Shown here: positions 14,380 to 22,602 of the stretch, piece by piece
How the letters are laid out: each line of letters begins with the position of its first letter
Position numbering within the stretch: the stretch's first letter is position 1
Assembly (NCBI GenBank): GCA_947450675.1
Contig: CANFWI010000026.1
Span: 1 to 43,382 of the forward strand
Direction of reading: 5' to 3'
DNA from: Comamonadaceae bacterium
Lineage (GTDB): Bacteria; Pseudomonadota; Gammaproteobacteria; Burkholderiales; Burkholderiaceae_C
Length of the DNA stretch: 43,382 bases
The notes under the pieces: model-generated
What the model saw: only the letters and a program-made list of their open reading frames with translations
What the model was told of the DNA's origin: nothing
The model's database searches: none
Program-made: the position numbers and the translations under genes

Positions 14380-16998
14380 TCAAATGGACACCGGCAAGGT
14401 GAAATGAAATGTTGCGCCAGGCTGGTTGTCTTGGCTGTGCCAGAGTTTGCCGCCGTTGGCCTCTATCAGCGCGCGGCTGATGGTCAGGCCCATGCCCAAA
14501 CCATGATTTTTGGTGCTGATGAAAGGCTGAAAAATTTCGTGTTGCAGGTCGGCGCTGATGCCTGGGCCTTGGTCATGCACGCTGATGCAAACCGCGCTGC
14601 CGTCGGCTGTCAGCGAACTGCTCAGCGTGATGCTGCCATTGGCCACTTTGGCGCTGTTCATGGCCTGCGCGCCGTTGTGAATCAGGTTCAGCAGCACCTT
14701 GACGACTTGCAGCCGGTTCACCTTGACGGCAGGCAAATCAGCCGTTTCTTGGGTGACAACGGCGTAGCTAAAAACACCTTCTTCTAGCGCGATGTGAATC
14801 GACTCTTCTAGCAGTTCATGCGCCTGGGCGGGTGCTTTCGTGATGTCTGGCTGACTCACTGACATCACTAAATTTCGCAGCACTGCGCCTGCCCGGACGG
14901 TTTCGCTAGAAATTTCTTTCAGCAGATTTTGAATTTTTTGTCGACGTTCGCCACTGACATCTGCAGGCACATCGTCCTTCACCAAGCGATTGGCCACTTC
15001 GCACAAAATAGCCGTCGCCGCCAGCGGTTGATTGACCTCGTGCGCCAGCGCCGCCACGGTGTGTTGCGCCACCTGCCAGACCAGCATGTCTTGCATTTCG
15101 GTGCGCAAATGTGCCATCTCAACTTTGTGCACGTTTTCCTCAGTCAGGTCGTGGATGTAACTTTGAATAAAGCGCTGGCCGTCGAGCGTCATGCCGACAC
15201 AGCGGATTTGAGCGTTGAAACTCTTTTCATTTAAGGCGACGAATTTCAACTCAAACGGTGGCGCTGCATCGCTCAGCTCGGCTAGCGACAGCTGGCGTGC
15301 TGCCATCGATTGCTGAAAATCCGGGTGTATCAGCTGGCGCATGGGCTTGCCAACCAGATCTGACTCAGCCCCCGCTCCAAACAAGCGGACAGCCGCCAGA
15401 TTGGCGAACACCACCAGTTTGTTGACATGCACGACGATCGCTTCCGGCGATCCGTCAAACAGCGTCCGGTAGCGTTTGGCACTGTCTTTCAACGCTATTT
15501 CTGATTGCACATAGGCCTCGACGTCTTGCAGCGTGCCGCGCAAGCCAGTGACGTCACCCGATGCGCTGAAAATGGGCTCACCGTTGATGCGCGTCCACAG
15601 TGGTGTGCTGTCTTCGGTCAAAGTCTTCACTAAGACAGAAAACCCCGTTTTGGTTTGGAGTGTTGTCTTGGCTGCGGACTTCAGCTCTTGCCATGCAGCC
15701 GGAGGTAAAACCTTGTGTTGCATGGCGGCGAAAGGCAAAGTAATTTTCCGCCCGTACACGCGCAGTAACTCATCAGATGCAAAAAATGTGCCGGTGCCGG
15801 TATGCCATTTCCAGTTGCCTGTTTTTGCAATCTTCTGGGCTTCACTTAACTCGGTGCTGCGCTCCTTCAAATTTTCATTGGCGACCTGAAGTTGCTGTGT
15901 GCGGCGCTTCAACAGGCGTGCAGACGCTTGTATGGCTTGGCTGAGTTCCTGTGTCTCACTTATGGCCGTTGTGGGCATGTCTGTCAATTCGCCAGCTCCC
16001 AAAGCCACCGCAGCGTCATGCAGCCCCCGCACCGAGGTGGCGATGCGTTTTCCTATCAGCCATGCAGAGGTTAGGCTCAGGCCAAGCAGCAGGCCGCTCC
16101 CTAGGAACAACACACCCATGTCACGCGACAGTGGTGTTTCAAGACTTTGGTGCGGAATGCCACTGACTACAGTCCATCCAGAGCTGGGCGAACGGATATA
16201 GGTGGCGTGGAACGTGTCACCGACACGCGAGGTGACATCAAAACTGCCTCTCGGTTGCTTCTCCAATTGTTTGCGTAATTCAGGAATGGCCTTTTGCCCG
16301 ATGAACTTTTCAGCGTCATGACTTCTTGCTGCTATCGTGCCAGTGCTGTCGATAAAGGACGTGATGGTGTTGGCAGGTAAGTGCTGCGGACTCAAAATTT
16401 TGTTGAATTTTTCAGGGGCGAAGCCGACCGCCAAGGCATAGACCACTTTTTGACCGGAGAACACCGGGGCCAAGGTGCCCACCATGGCGTGACCGTCTGA
16501 TGTACTTGAGATGACAGTTGATGCGCCTATTCGTCCAGTGTCGAACACCCTTTGGATTTGTCCAAGGTCTTTACGCTTTCGCAGGGACGCTCCGTAAGTC
16601 GTGTTTGTGTTGAGCAGTTGTTGACCGCTGGCGTCATAGAGGATGACGCTGAGTTTCAAATTAGATTCACTCAGCAACCGTAACGTTTGTTTATGGAACG
16701 TGGCGAAATTTGGCTGATTCAAGGTTTCGCTGATGGCCAGTGTCTGCGCGAAGAGTTCGGCTTGCGCCAGTTGGGCGTCGACCGCTTCAAGCTTGTCTTG
16801 CACGCTGAGTCGGGTGCTTTCTTCAAGCTGTATGCGACCGCGCTCATATTCCATGTAAATCACGATGCCGGCACCCAGCAGGGCGGGCAGCAAGCAAGCG
16901 AGCACCAACCGAAAGAGGAGTGCCGGCAAAGTGGGTAGAGACTTTGGCCGCGATAGCCGGGTATTTTGCACCTCATGCGCCTCAACTGGGGTTTGCAT
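14380..16998 (-). CDS. Membrane sensor histidine kinase with cache, HAMP and two PAS domains
   Basis: An 872-residue kinase. A transmembrane helix at about 24-46 and a second at about 290-312 bracket a periplasmic dCache-like sensor domain. A HAMP segment and a coiled coil follow, then two PAS domains (about 390-480 and 505-620). The dimerisation/phospho-acceptor helix carries His653 in ALAHEVNQPLAA, the DctB/FixL-type H box. The ATPase domain has the N box NLIHNGAQAM, the G boxes DQGPGIS and GLGMGLTIS. It should phosphorylate the FixJ-type regulator encoded 30 bases downstream. The periplasmic ligand is unknown. The ATG at 16998 gives a short cytoplasmic N-terminus. Confidence 0.88.
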   Translation of the reverse strand: MQTPVEAHEVQNTRLSRPKSLPTLPALLFRLVLACLLPALLGAGIVIYMEYERGRIQLEESTRLSVQDKLEAVDAQLAQAELFAQTLAISETLNQPNFATFHKQTLRLLSESNLKLSVILYDASGQQLLNTNTTYGASLRKRKDLGQIQRVFDTGRIGASTVISSTSDGHAMVGTLAPVFSGQKVVYALAVGFAPEKFNKILSPQHLPANTITSFIDSTGTIAARSHDAEKFIGQKAIPELRKQLEKQPRGSFDVTSRVGDTFHATYIRSPSSGWTVVSGIPHQSLETPLSRDMGVLFLGSGLLLGLSLTSAWLIGKRIATSVRGLHDAAVALGAGELTDMPTTAISETQELSQAIQASARLLKRRTQQLQVANENLKERSTELSEAQKIAKTGNWKWHTGTGTFFASDELLRVYGRKITLPFAAMQHKVLPPAAWQELKSAAKTTLQTKTGFSVLVKTLTEDSTPLWTRINGEPIFSASGDVTGLRGTLQDVEAYVQSEIALKDSAKRYRTLFDGSPEAIVVHVNKLVVFANLAAVRLFGAGAESDLVGKPMRQLIHPDFQQSMAARQLSLAELSDAAPPFELKFVALNEKSFNAQIRCVGMTLDGQRFIQSYIHDLTEENVHKVEMAHLRTEMQDMLVWQVAQHTVAALAHEVNQPLAATAILCEVANRLVKDDVPADVSGERRQKIQNLLKEISSETVRAGAVLRNLVMSVSQPDITKAPAQAHELLEESIHIALEEGVFSYAVVTQETADLPAVKVNRLQVVKVLLNLIHNGAQAMNSAKVANGSITLSSSLTADGSAVCISVHDQGPGISADLQHEIFQPFISTKNHGLGMGLTISRALIEANGGKLWHSQDNQPGATFHFTLPVSI

Positions 16999-17110
16999 GT
17001 TGAATCAATCTGCGAGTTTTTGCGCTTAGAGCCACGGCCAAGAATCTCTGGCCGGATGCGGCGGGAGACTGGCAGGGTGCGTGACTATGGCACATATCGA
17101 AACTGTGGCC

Positions 17111-17131
17111 CCGGCTTGGGCGCCAAGCTGG
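17111..17131. terminator. Hairpin after the small secreted protein gene
   Basis: A nine-pair stem (CCGGCTTGG with CCAAGCTGG, one G-T pair, 3-base loop) lies 6 bases after the stop of the 100-residue secreted protein gene on the minus strand. There is no T run behind it, so it is at most a weak or factor-dependent terminator or a 3'-end stabiliser. Confidence 0.4.
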
Positions 17132-17136
17132 ACAGA

Positions 17137-17439
17137 TCAGTCAGGTGTTTTTGTGGTCGACAGCTCGATAGACGCCGAGAACGTTTGATTTTGGTTGCTG
17201 CTGGCGTTAGCAACACCGTCAACAATGTGCACAGAGCCGGATTCACCCACCTTCAGCGTTTTTTCAGAGTCAGAAAAGGCATCCACAAAGGCATGGCTAA
17301 ACTGCGTTTCCCCCCAAAAAGCAGTCAAAAAGCGACCTTCAACTTGGCTCTTGGTTTGGGCGCTTTGGTATGCGGTATCAGCCTGGGCTTGTGAAAAAAC
17401 CATGCACCCAGCAGTCAATAGAAAGTATAGATTTTTCAT
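17137..17439 (-). CDS. Small predicted secreted protein, 100 aa
   Basis: No family recognised. From the ATG at 17439 the product starts MKNLYFLLTAGCMVFSQAQA, a convincing signal peptide with a likely cut before DTAYQ. The mature part of about 80 residues is polar (Ser, Thr, Asn rich), has no cysteine and contains a hydrophobic-aromatic stretch RFLTAFWGETQFSHAFVDAF. The ATG at 17439 is preferred over one 12 bases upstream because an AAGG lies 5 bases before it. The gene sits between the sensor kinase of the secretion locus and a hairpin with a T run, which may act as an attenuator for it. Its base composition is lower in GC than the neighbours. Confidence 0.6.
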   Translation of the reverse strand: MKNLYFLLTAGCMVFSQAQADTAYQSAQTKSQVEGRFLTAFWGETQFSHAFVDAFSDSEKTLKVGESGSVHIVDGVANASSNQNQTFSASIELSTTKTPD

Positions 17440-17454
17440 TCGAACCTTCATCCA

Positions 17455-17502
17455 CCAAAAAAATTCAAGGTCTATTCATTAAGATTTATGAATAGACCTT
17501 GA
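17455..17502 (-). terminator. Strong hairpin plus T run, terminator or attenuator
   Basis: A perfect 15-pair stem lies at 17465-17479 and 17488-17502 (TCAAGGTCTATTCAT and its complement) with an 8-base loop. Read on the minus strand it is followed by a run of seven T, the layout of an intrinsic terminator. It lies between two possible micro-genes upstream and the secreted 100-residue protein downstream, so it either ends the micro-gene transcript or regulates read-through into the secreted protein gene. Confidence 0.65.
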
Positions 17503-17626
17503 CGCAGCACTTTAATTTAACTCGGGTCATTTTTTTTGGCTTTGACTGAGGCGTGTTGAACGCCTTTTCAAAACCACCCACACATTCAATGTACTCCGAT
17601 TCTGTGACGCTCGATTGAATTTTCAG
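17486..17626 (-). CDS. Possible micro-gene, 46 aa, CTG start
   Basis: An open frame of 46 codons without any ATG, GTG or TTG start. A CTG codon at 17626 lies 9 bases after AAGGA, a good ribosome-binding site. The product is basic, with nine lysines and three cysteines (VGGFEKAFNTPQSKPKK, then KLKCCVKVYS). The stop codon falls inside the terminator-like hairpin, as expected for the last gene of a transcript. No homologue is recognised. The unusual start codon makes this tentative; it could be a chance frame or the remains of a longer gene. Confidence 0.27.
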   Translation of the reverse strand: MKIQSSVTESEYIECVGGFEKAFNTPQSKPKKMTRVKLKCCVKVYS

Positions 17627-17869
17627 GTGACTCTTTCCTTATTTTAAAAAACTTAGCCGCCGCCAAGGCTGCGCGCCAAGCACCCCATGCCCGCGGTTGC
17701 AACCCAAACACAGCATGCGTAAATTTTTGAAATTACCACGTTTTTTTTAAACATTAAGGTTTCCATTACTATGGGCTCCTAGGCGACAAGGTAATCCATC
17801 ACATCCTGGCGCAGGTCAGCGTTCGCTGCCCTTCAAAAATTGATGTATTGCATAAATCGATTGTTCATC
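17503..17869. other. AT-rich intergenic stretch with no established gene
   Basis: This 367-base region between the hairpin and the start of the 7TMR-DISM kinase is clearly lower in GC than its surroundings and includes long A/T runs (for example eight T at 17741-17748). Apart from the two micro-gene candidates on the minus strand and a divergent promoter region at about 17767-17869, nothing could be identified. No clear -35/-10 pair was found. Confidence 0.5.
17653..17766 (-). CDS. Possible micro-gene, 37 aa, hydrophobic
   Basis: A 37-codon frame with ATG at 17766 and an AGGAG ribosome-binding site 9 bases upstream (complement of 17776-17780). The peptide begins METLMFKKNVV, has a hydrophobic middle (KIYACCVWVATAGMGCLA) and ends SLGGG. 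It could be a small membrane peptide, a leader peptide or an aborted signal peptide. It is divergent from the kinase gene starting at 17870. Nothing is known about it; the well-placed ribosome-binding site is the main support. Confidence 0.38.
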   Translation of the reverse strand: METLMFKKNVVISKIYACCVWVATAGMGCLARSLGGG

Positions 17870-19828
17870 ATGACGCGCCACAGTGTTTTTTTTCTGCTTT
17901 GTGTGTGCCTAGCTGCCTGCGCGCTTACGGCACAAGCGACGTCCACTTTGTTACCTCTCAGCTTGCCGTTAACGGCACTAAAAGCGCCTCTGACAGGGCA
18001 TCTATCCATGTGGTTTGACGAGGCTGGTGCTGCCACATGGCAGCAGGCACGGACACATACTTTTGCGCCCGTCGACGGCAATATCAACTTGGGGTATCGG
18101 CCCGGCGTGTTGTGGGTTCGCATGGAAGTCCAGCGTGCTGAGCATCTCATCGGACAGACGCCCGGCACTGACTGGTTGCTTGAGGTTCCACCTGCTTTTT
18201 TGGATCAGGTCACCCTGTGGATTGAACCTAATGCCAATCTAGTTCAAGGTCAAGCGGTGCAAGAACCACCGTCGCAACAAGCCGGAGCGGCGATGCACCC
18301 AGACCTGCGCCCGCAGTGGCACCGAAACAGCGTCTTCATGGTCAAGCTGCCTGAAGCTGGCTTGTACACCTTGTGGCTGCGCATCCAATCAGACAACGTT
18401 AAAGCCGTCACACCCGTGCTCTGGCAGCCCAAAGCACTGGAGCAAAGCAATCAGGAAAAAACCATGGTGGCGGGGCTGTTTTATGGCATTTTTATTTGCA
18501 TCACGCTGACAGCGTTGATCCTGGGTCTTACCGTCGGCGCACCGATTTTTTTGATGTGCGCCGGGTTTTTCTTTTTGTTGGGTCTAAACCTTTTTGTCGC
18601 TGATGGCTGGTTTGGGCTGTTGCTTTTTCCGGGTCGTCCCCACGTCGCAGATACGCTGTCAAGCAGCTGTATGGCCATGCTCTGTCCTTTGTTTGCGAGC
18701 ATTTTTTCGCGACTCTTGCGGGCTGACAACTACGAACCACGTTTTTTGGGCTGGTACTTGCGAATAATCTGGGTGGCGGGTCTGGTGGCTGTCCTGATAC
18801 TTTTGGATGGGCACTTTGCCCAGGTGGCACCGCTTGTGAATATGCTGGCCATGACGCAACTGGTCGTTATTTTCGCGTTGGCGCTCTGGATGGTGCCGCG
18901 CGAACCTTCTTCAAGATGGTTGCTGCTGGCGCTCATTCCACTCTTGCTGCCTGGCATGCTCCGTTTGGCGCGCAATGCGGGATTCGATATCTTCACTAAC
19001 TGGCTTGATGTCAGTCTTTTTGCCGGCATCACATTGCACGCCATGCTCTTGCTTTTCTTTGTTGCTCGTCAAGTCGGGGCGTCTTACAAGTCAAACCTGC
19101 AAGCAAAAATTCAACTCGTTGCCGGAGCCACTCAATTGGCGGAGCAACGTGACTTCGTCGCGCTGTTGTCGCACGAGTTTCGCAAGCCAATTGATGTCTT
19201 GGATGGCATATTGGGCAACCTGAAGCGAGAACCATTAGATCCAGTAACCAGTGCCCAAGTTGGGCTTATGGCTCGCGCCGTGGCGCGAATCAGATACGTG
19301 CTCAGCTACTGCCTTGACGACGCACGTTTGACCAATTTAGAGTCTGCCCAGCGACCCTATCTGCCCTTGGTAGCTTCCGACATCCTTCAAGAAAGCCTCC
19401 AGCAAATCAGCGAAGAAGACTGTCAACGCGTTCAACTTCTTGAAGTCGATCCAGCCAGCAAAGCCTTGCTGGACAGAGCGCGCGTGATGGGCGACTTACC
19501 GACGCTCGGCGCTGCGCTGAAAAACTTGTTGGACAACGCCCTCAAATATGACCCGAGTGGCCCCATTCATTTGTCCGTTGACGCGCACGGTGCGCGTCTG
19601 ACCTTCACTGTGCGCGACCACGGACCGGGCCTGCAAGACAAAGAGCGCGACCGGTTGTTTGATAGATTTATGCGCGGCCAGCAACATTTGCACTTGCCCG
19701 GAGTTGGGCTCGGTCTTCCCCTGGCCCTCAAAATTGTGCGTCAACATGGCGGCGATATTGCCATTTCTAATGCGGCTGGTGGTGGAGCGGTGGCTGATTT
19801 GACACTTCCTTTGGTTAATCGGAAATGA
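17870..19828 (+). CDS. 7TMR-DISM-type sensor histidine kinase
   Basis: A 652-residue kinase. A signal peptide (residues 1-24, ending AQATS) leads into a periplasmic DISMED2-type beta domain (about 35-190; NINLGYRPGVLWVRMEV and GLYTLWLRIQSDN), then seven hydrophobic segments (about 200-410). The phospho-acceptor helix carries His435 in LLSHEFRKPIDVLD. The ATPase domain has the N box NLLDNALKYDPSG and G boxes DHGPGLQD and GVGLGLPLALKIV. Members sense extracellular carbohydrates or related ligands. No response regulator lies beside it, so it is an orphan or acts with the regulator near tpsA. The ATG at 17870 is chosen because the signal peptide begins there; 10 upstream codons are also open. Confidence 0.83.
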   Translation: MTRHSVFFLLCVCLAACALTAQATSTLLPLSLPLTALKAPLTGHLSMWFDEAGAATWQQARTHTFAPVDGNINLGYRPGVLWVRMEVQRAEHLIGQTPGTDWLLEVPPAFLDQVTLWIEPNANLVQGQAVQEPPSQQAGAAMHPDLRPQWHRNSVFMVKLPEAGLYTLWLRIQSDNVKAVTPVLWQPKALEQSNQEKTMVAGLFYGIFICITLTALILGLTVGAPIFLMCAGFFFLLGLNLFVADGWFGLLLFPGRPHVADTLSSSCMAMLCPLFASIFSRLLRADNYEPRFLGWYLRIIWVAGLVAVLILLDGHFAQVAPLVNMLAMTQLVVIFALALWMVPREPSSRWLLLALIPLLLPGMLRLARNAGFDIFTNWLDVSLFAGITLHAMLLLFFVARQVGASYKSNLQAKIQLVAGATQLAEQRDFVALLSHEFRKPIDVLDGILGNLKREPLDPVTSAQVGLMARAVARIRYVLSYCLDDARLTNLESAQRPYLPLVASDILQESLQQISEEDCQRVQLLEVDPASKALLDRARVMGDLPTLGAALKNLLDNALKYDPSGPIHLSVDAHGARLTFTVRDHGPGLQDKERDRLFDRFMRGQQHLHLPGVGLGLPLALKIVRQHGGDIAISNAAGGGAVADLTLPLVNRK

Positions 19829-19937
19829 GTTCAAGCCGATATTGCCGCTAGGGTCTAACGACAGTTCGCCTTGCAGAAAATCGATGCAGATGACGCTCGG
19901 ATGAAATTGCGGCGACAATTCTGCTCTTTCAAAAATT

Positions 19938-19960
19938 CCTGTGACGATTCAAGTCACAGG
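19938..19960. promoter_or_regulatory. Perfect inverted repeat upstream of the acetyltransferase gene
   Basis: Arms CCTGTGAC and GTCACAGG flank a 7-base spacer, ending 20 bases before the GNAT start codon. It may be an operator or a 5'-UTR hairpin. No T run follows it. Confidence 0.4.
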
Positions 19961-19979
19961 TTCCAACTTCGAATTTTCA

Positions 19980-20498
19980 ATGTCCAGTTACCTCGTCAGA
20001 CCCGCCACCATTCGCGACGCCAAAGCCATCGCCCAGATCCACGTCACTGCCGCGCAAGCCGCTTACAAGGGCTTGTTGCCCGAAGACCAGAACCATCCCC
20101 CGAGCGTTGAAAAACGCCAAGCCTACTGGCGCGAAGCCATCGAATACAGCGAACCGCAAGTGCAGGTCGTCACCAAGAACGACGAGATCGTCGGCTTTGT
20201 CGGCTTTGACCGGTCGCGCGACAAGGGCACACCGTCGACCATGGGCGAGATCTGGTCACTTTACGTCTTGCCCAATGAGTGCGGTCAAGGCGCAGGCGTG
20301 GCCCTGTGGGACGCAGCCAATGACGGCCTGAAGGAAGAGGGCTGCAACAACGTCAGCGTGTGGGTGCCCGTGCGCAACGAACGCGCCATGAGCTTCTTTG
20401 AACACGCCGGCTTCAAGCGCGAAATGACCTCGCTCAAAACCGTTCCGGTCGGCATTGCTCGACTGGAAGAAATTCGCCTGAAGCGGGCGCTGGGTTAA
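19980..20498 (+). CDS. GNAT family N-acetyltransferase
   Basis: A 172-residue acetyl-CoA-dependent acetyltransferase. It opens with the family strand LVRPATIRDAKAIAQIHV, and carries motif A as SLYVLPNECGQGAGVALWDAA (residues about 95-115), where QGAG is a slightly degenerate acetyl-CoA loop, followed by motif B VWVPVRNERAMSFFEHAGF. The substrate is unknown. The ATG at 19980 is preferred to a GTG 39 bases upstream because the conserved fold begins a few residues later and the GTG lies within the inverted repeat. It is followed after 12 bases by dusC and is probably co-transcribed with it. Confidence 0.85.
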   Translation: MSSYLVRPATIRDAKAIAQIHVTAAQAAYKGLLPEDQNHPPSVEKRQAYWREAIEYSEPQVQVVTKNDEIVGFVGFDRSRDKGTPSTMGEIWSLYVLPNECGQGAGVALWDAANDGLKEEGCNNVSVWVPVRNERAMSFFEHAGFKREMTSLKTVPVGIARLEEIRLKRALG

Positions 20499-20510
20499 GC
20501 GCTTGCCACC

Positions 20511-21476
20511 ATGACGGTGCTGCTCGCGCCCATGGAAGGCTTGCTCGACTTTGTGTTGCGTGACATCCTGACGCGTGTGGGCGGCATTGACCGCTGCGTC
20601 TCAGAATTCATCCGCATCACCGATCAGCTCTTGCCTGAGCGGGTTTTTATTCGCATCGTGCCGGAGCTGCTGAACGGCAGTCGCACGCCTGCGGGTGTGC
20701 CGGTCAGGGCGCAACTGCTGGGCTCTGACGCCGCTTGCATGGCTGATAACGCCGCGCGGTTGGCTGAGATGGGCTCTGCCGGCATCGACATCAATTTTGG
20801 GTGCCCGGCCAAGATCGTCAATCGCCATGGCGGCGGCGCGGCGCTGCTGCAAGACCCGGAAGCTGTCGGCCGCATTGTGGCGGCGGTGCGCCGAGCGGTG
20901 CCTGCAGGTGTGCCAGTGTCCGCCAAGATGCGGCTGGGTTTTAACGATGATGCGCAGGCCGAAGATTGCGCACAAGCCATTGACAGCGCGGGTGCGTGTG
21001 AGTTGGTGGTGCACGCCCGCACCAAGGCCGATGGCTACCGTCCGCCGGCTTACTGGGAGCGCATCGCTGATATTCGCCAAGTGGTGCGTTTGCCGGTGAT
21101 CGCCAATGGCGAAATCTGGACCCTGGCCGACGCCCAGCGTTGCCGCGACGTGAGCGGCTGCAACATGCTCATGATCGGCCGTGGCGCCGTGGCAGACCCC
21201 GGCTTGGCTTGGGCGATTCAAGGCGGCACTTTAACGCCGCTGACATGGCCGCAGTTGCTGCCACACATCGCTGACTTTTGGCTGCTGGTGTGTTCGCGGC
21301 TAGACGCCAAATCCCGAGCCGGTCGTCTCAAGCAATGGCTGAATTTTTTGCGTCGGCGCTTCCCTGACGCTGAAGTCGCTTATCAGCAACTCAAAACAGT
21401 CAACGACCCGGTTAAGGTGGGCGACTGGTTGGCGCGGCAACAAGAATCGCTTTTCTGCTGCAGCGCCCAGCACTGA
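20511..21476 (+). CDS. dusC: tRNA-dihydrouridine(16) synthase DusC
   Basis: A 321-residue FMN-dependent enzyme that reduces uridine to dihydrouridine in tRNA. The N-terminal APMEGLLDFVLRDILTRVGG is the DusC version of the FMN-binding start, and the catalytic Cys98 lies in INFGCPAK. Further motifs are AKMRLGF, ELVVHARTKADGY and the phosphate-binding IANGEIWT and MIGRGAVADP. The C-terminal helical domain (about 240-321) binds tRNA. The DusC assignment (position U16) rests on the PMEGLLD and RTKADGYRPPAYWE segments, which differ from DusA and DusB. Two tandem pairs of REP-like repeats follow the stop. Confidence 0.88.
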   Translation: MTVLLAPMEGLLDFVLRDILTRVGGIDRCVSEFIRITDQLLPERVFIRIVPELLNGSRTPAGVPVRAQLLGSDAACMADNAARLAEMGSAGIDINFGCPAKIVNRHGGGAALLQDPEAVGRIVAAVRRAVPAGVPVSAKMRLGFNDDAQAEDCAQAIDSAGACELVVHARTKADGYRPPAYWERIADIRQVVRLPVIANGEIWTLADAQRCRDVSGCNMLMIGRGAVADPGLAWAIQGGTLTPLTWPQLLPHIADFWLLVCSRLDAKSRAGRLKQWLNFLRRRFPDAEVAYQQLKTVNDPVKVGDWLARQQESLFCCSAQH

Positions 21477-21477
21477 C

Positions 21478-21631
21478 TCGTCACTGCAAGGCTAGGCCGC
21501 GGCAGTCCATGGCCCCGGATTCGGTTTCATGGATTGCCGCGCTGCGCTCGCAATGACTAAATCGGTGTCACTGCGAGGCTAGGCCGCGGCAGTCCATGGC
21601 CGCTGGATTGCCGCGCTGCGCTCGCAATGAC
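21478..21631. repeat. REP-like palindrome cluster, copy B (two tandem pairs)
   Basis: Two kinds of element alternate: CACTGCRAGGCTAGGCCGCG (near 21482 and 21570) and the mirror element ATTGCCGCGCTGCGCTCGCA (near 21533 and 21607). Each appears twice almost unchanged, giving an inverted pair that repeats in tandem. It occupies the space between the convergent dusC and Bug-protein genes. Confidence 0.75.
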
Positions 21632-21637
21632 TGCGCT

Positions 21638-22594
21638 TTAATCGATCTTCGCCCCTGAGGCTTTCACGACTTTGGCCATGCGTTCATAGTCGAGTGCCAG
21701 CAACTTGGCGAAGTCTGGGTTGCTCAAGATGGCGGGCTCGATGCCTTGCTTGTCGAGGCGTTCGAGAATGACCGGGTCTTTGAGTAATTTGCTGATGGCT
21801 GCGTGCACGCGGTTGATCTCTGCGGCGGGTGTGGCGGCTGGGCCGAGCAGGCCAAACCAAGAGTCAAACTGGTAGCCGGGCAAACCGCTTTCGGCGATGG
21901 TCGGGATCTGCGGCAAATACTTGGAGCGCTTGGGTGAAGTCACGCCAATCAGGCGCAGCCGGCTGTCTTTGGCAAAGGCCAGGGCGCCAATGCTCGCCGC
22001 AATGACGGCTTGCGCACGGCCGGAGATCACTTCGTTGATGGCTTCGCCGGTGGCTTTGAGCGGCAGGTGCACCACGTCAATGCCGGCCAAGCCGCAGAAG
22101 TAAGCCATCGACAAGTGCGTGGCGCTGCCAACGCCGGCGCTGGCGTAGTTCATCTTGCCCGGGTTGCTCTTGGCGTAGCGGATGAATTCAGCCGCATTTT
22201 TGGCGGGCACATCGGGGTTGATCATCAGCACATAACCGGCGGTGCCGATGTGCGCTATCGGTGCAAAATCTTTTTGTGGGTCATAGGACAGCTTGGGGTA
22301 AAGCGAGCCGCTGATGTTGTGGCTGGCAGCCGCCATCACCATGGTGTTGCTGTCGGGCGCGGCCTTGGCGACAAAGCCGGTGCCGACCGTGCCACCAGCG
22401 CCGGGCCGGTTTTCAATGATGACAGTTTGGCCGAGGGCAATGGCCAGTTCGTTGGAGATTGCGCGGGCCAGCAGGTCTTGCACACCACCGGCTGCAAACG
22501 GCACCACGATGCGTTCAACGTGCTGGGTTTGCGCCATGCTGGTACCGCTGGCCAGTGCCAAGCTGGCACCGATGAAGTTTCGACGATCGATCAT
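21638..22594 (-). CDS. Bug-family (TctC) periplasmic binding protein
   Basis: A 318-residue periplasmic solute-binding protein of the tripartite tricarboxylate receptor family. A signal peptide covers about residues 1-21 (DRRNFIGASLALASG, cut after SMAQ). The family strands RIVVPFAAGGVQDLLAR and ENRPGAGGTVGTGFVAKA, and the segment LPGYQFDSWFGLLGPAATP, are clear. These proteins are very numerous in Burkholderiales, usually without dedicated membrane subunits. The ligand is probably a carboxylate but cannot be told. The ATG at 22594 follows the argE stop by 8 bases with GAAAG as ribosome-binding site, so the two genes are one operon. Confidence 0.88.
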   Translation of the reverse strand: MIDRRNFIGASLALASGTSMAQTQHVERIVVPFAAGGVQDLLARAISNELAIALGQTVIIENRPGAGGTVGTGFVAKAAPDSNTMVMAAASHNISGSLYPKLSYDPQKDFAPIAHIGTAGYVLMINPDVPAKNAAEFIRYAKSNPGKMNYASAGVGSATHLSMAYFCGLAGIDVVHLPLKATGEAINEVISGRAQAVIAASIGALAFAKDSRLRLIGVTSPKRSKYLPQIPTIAESGLPGYQFDSWFGLLGPAATPAAEINRVHAAISKLLKDPVILERLDKQGIEPAILSNPDFAKLLALDYERMAKVVKASGAKID

Positions 22595-22602
22595 GGTTTC
22601 TT

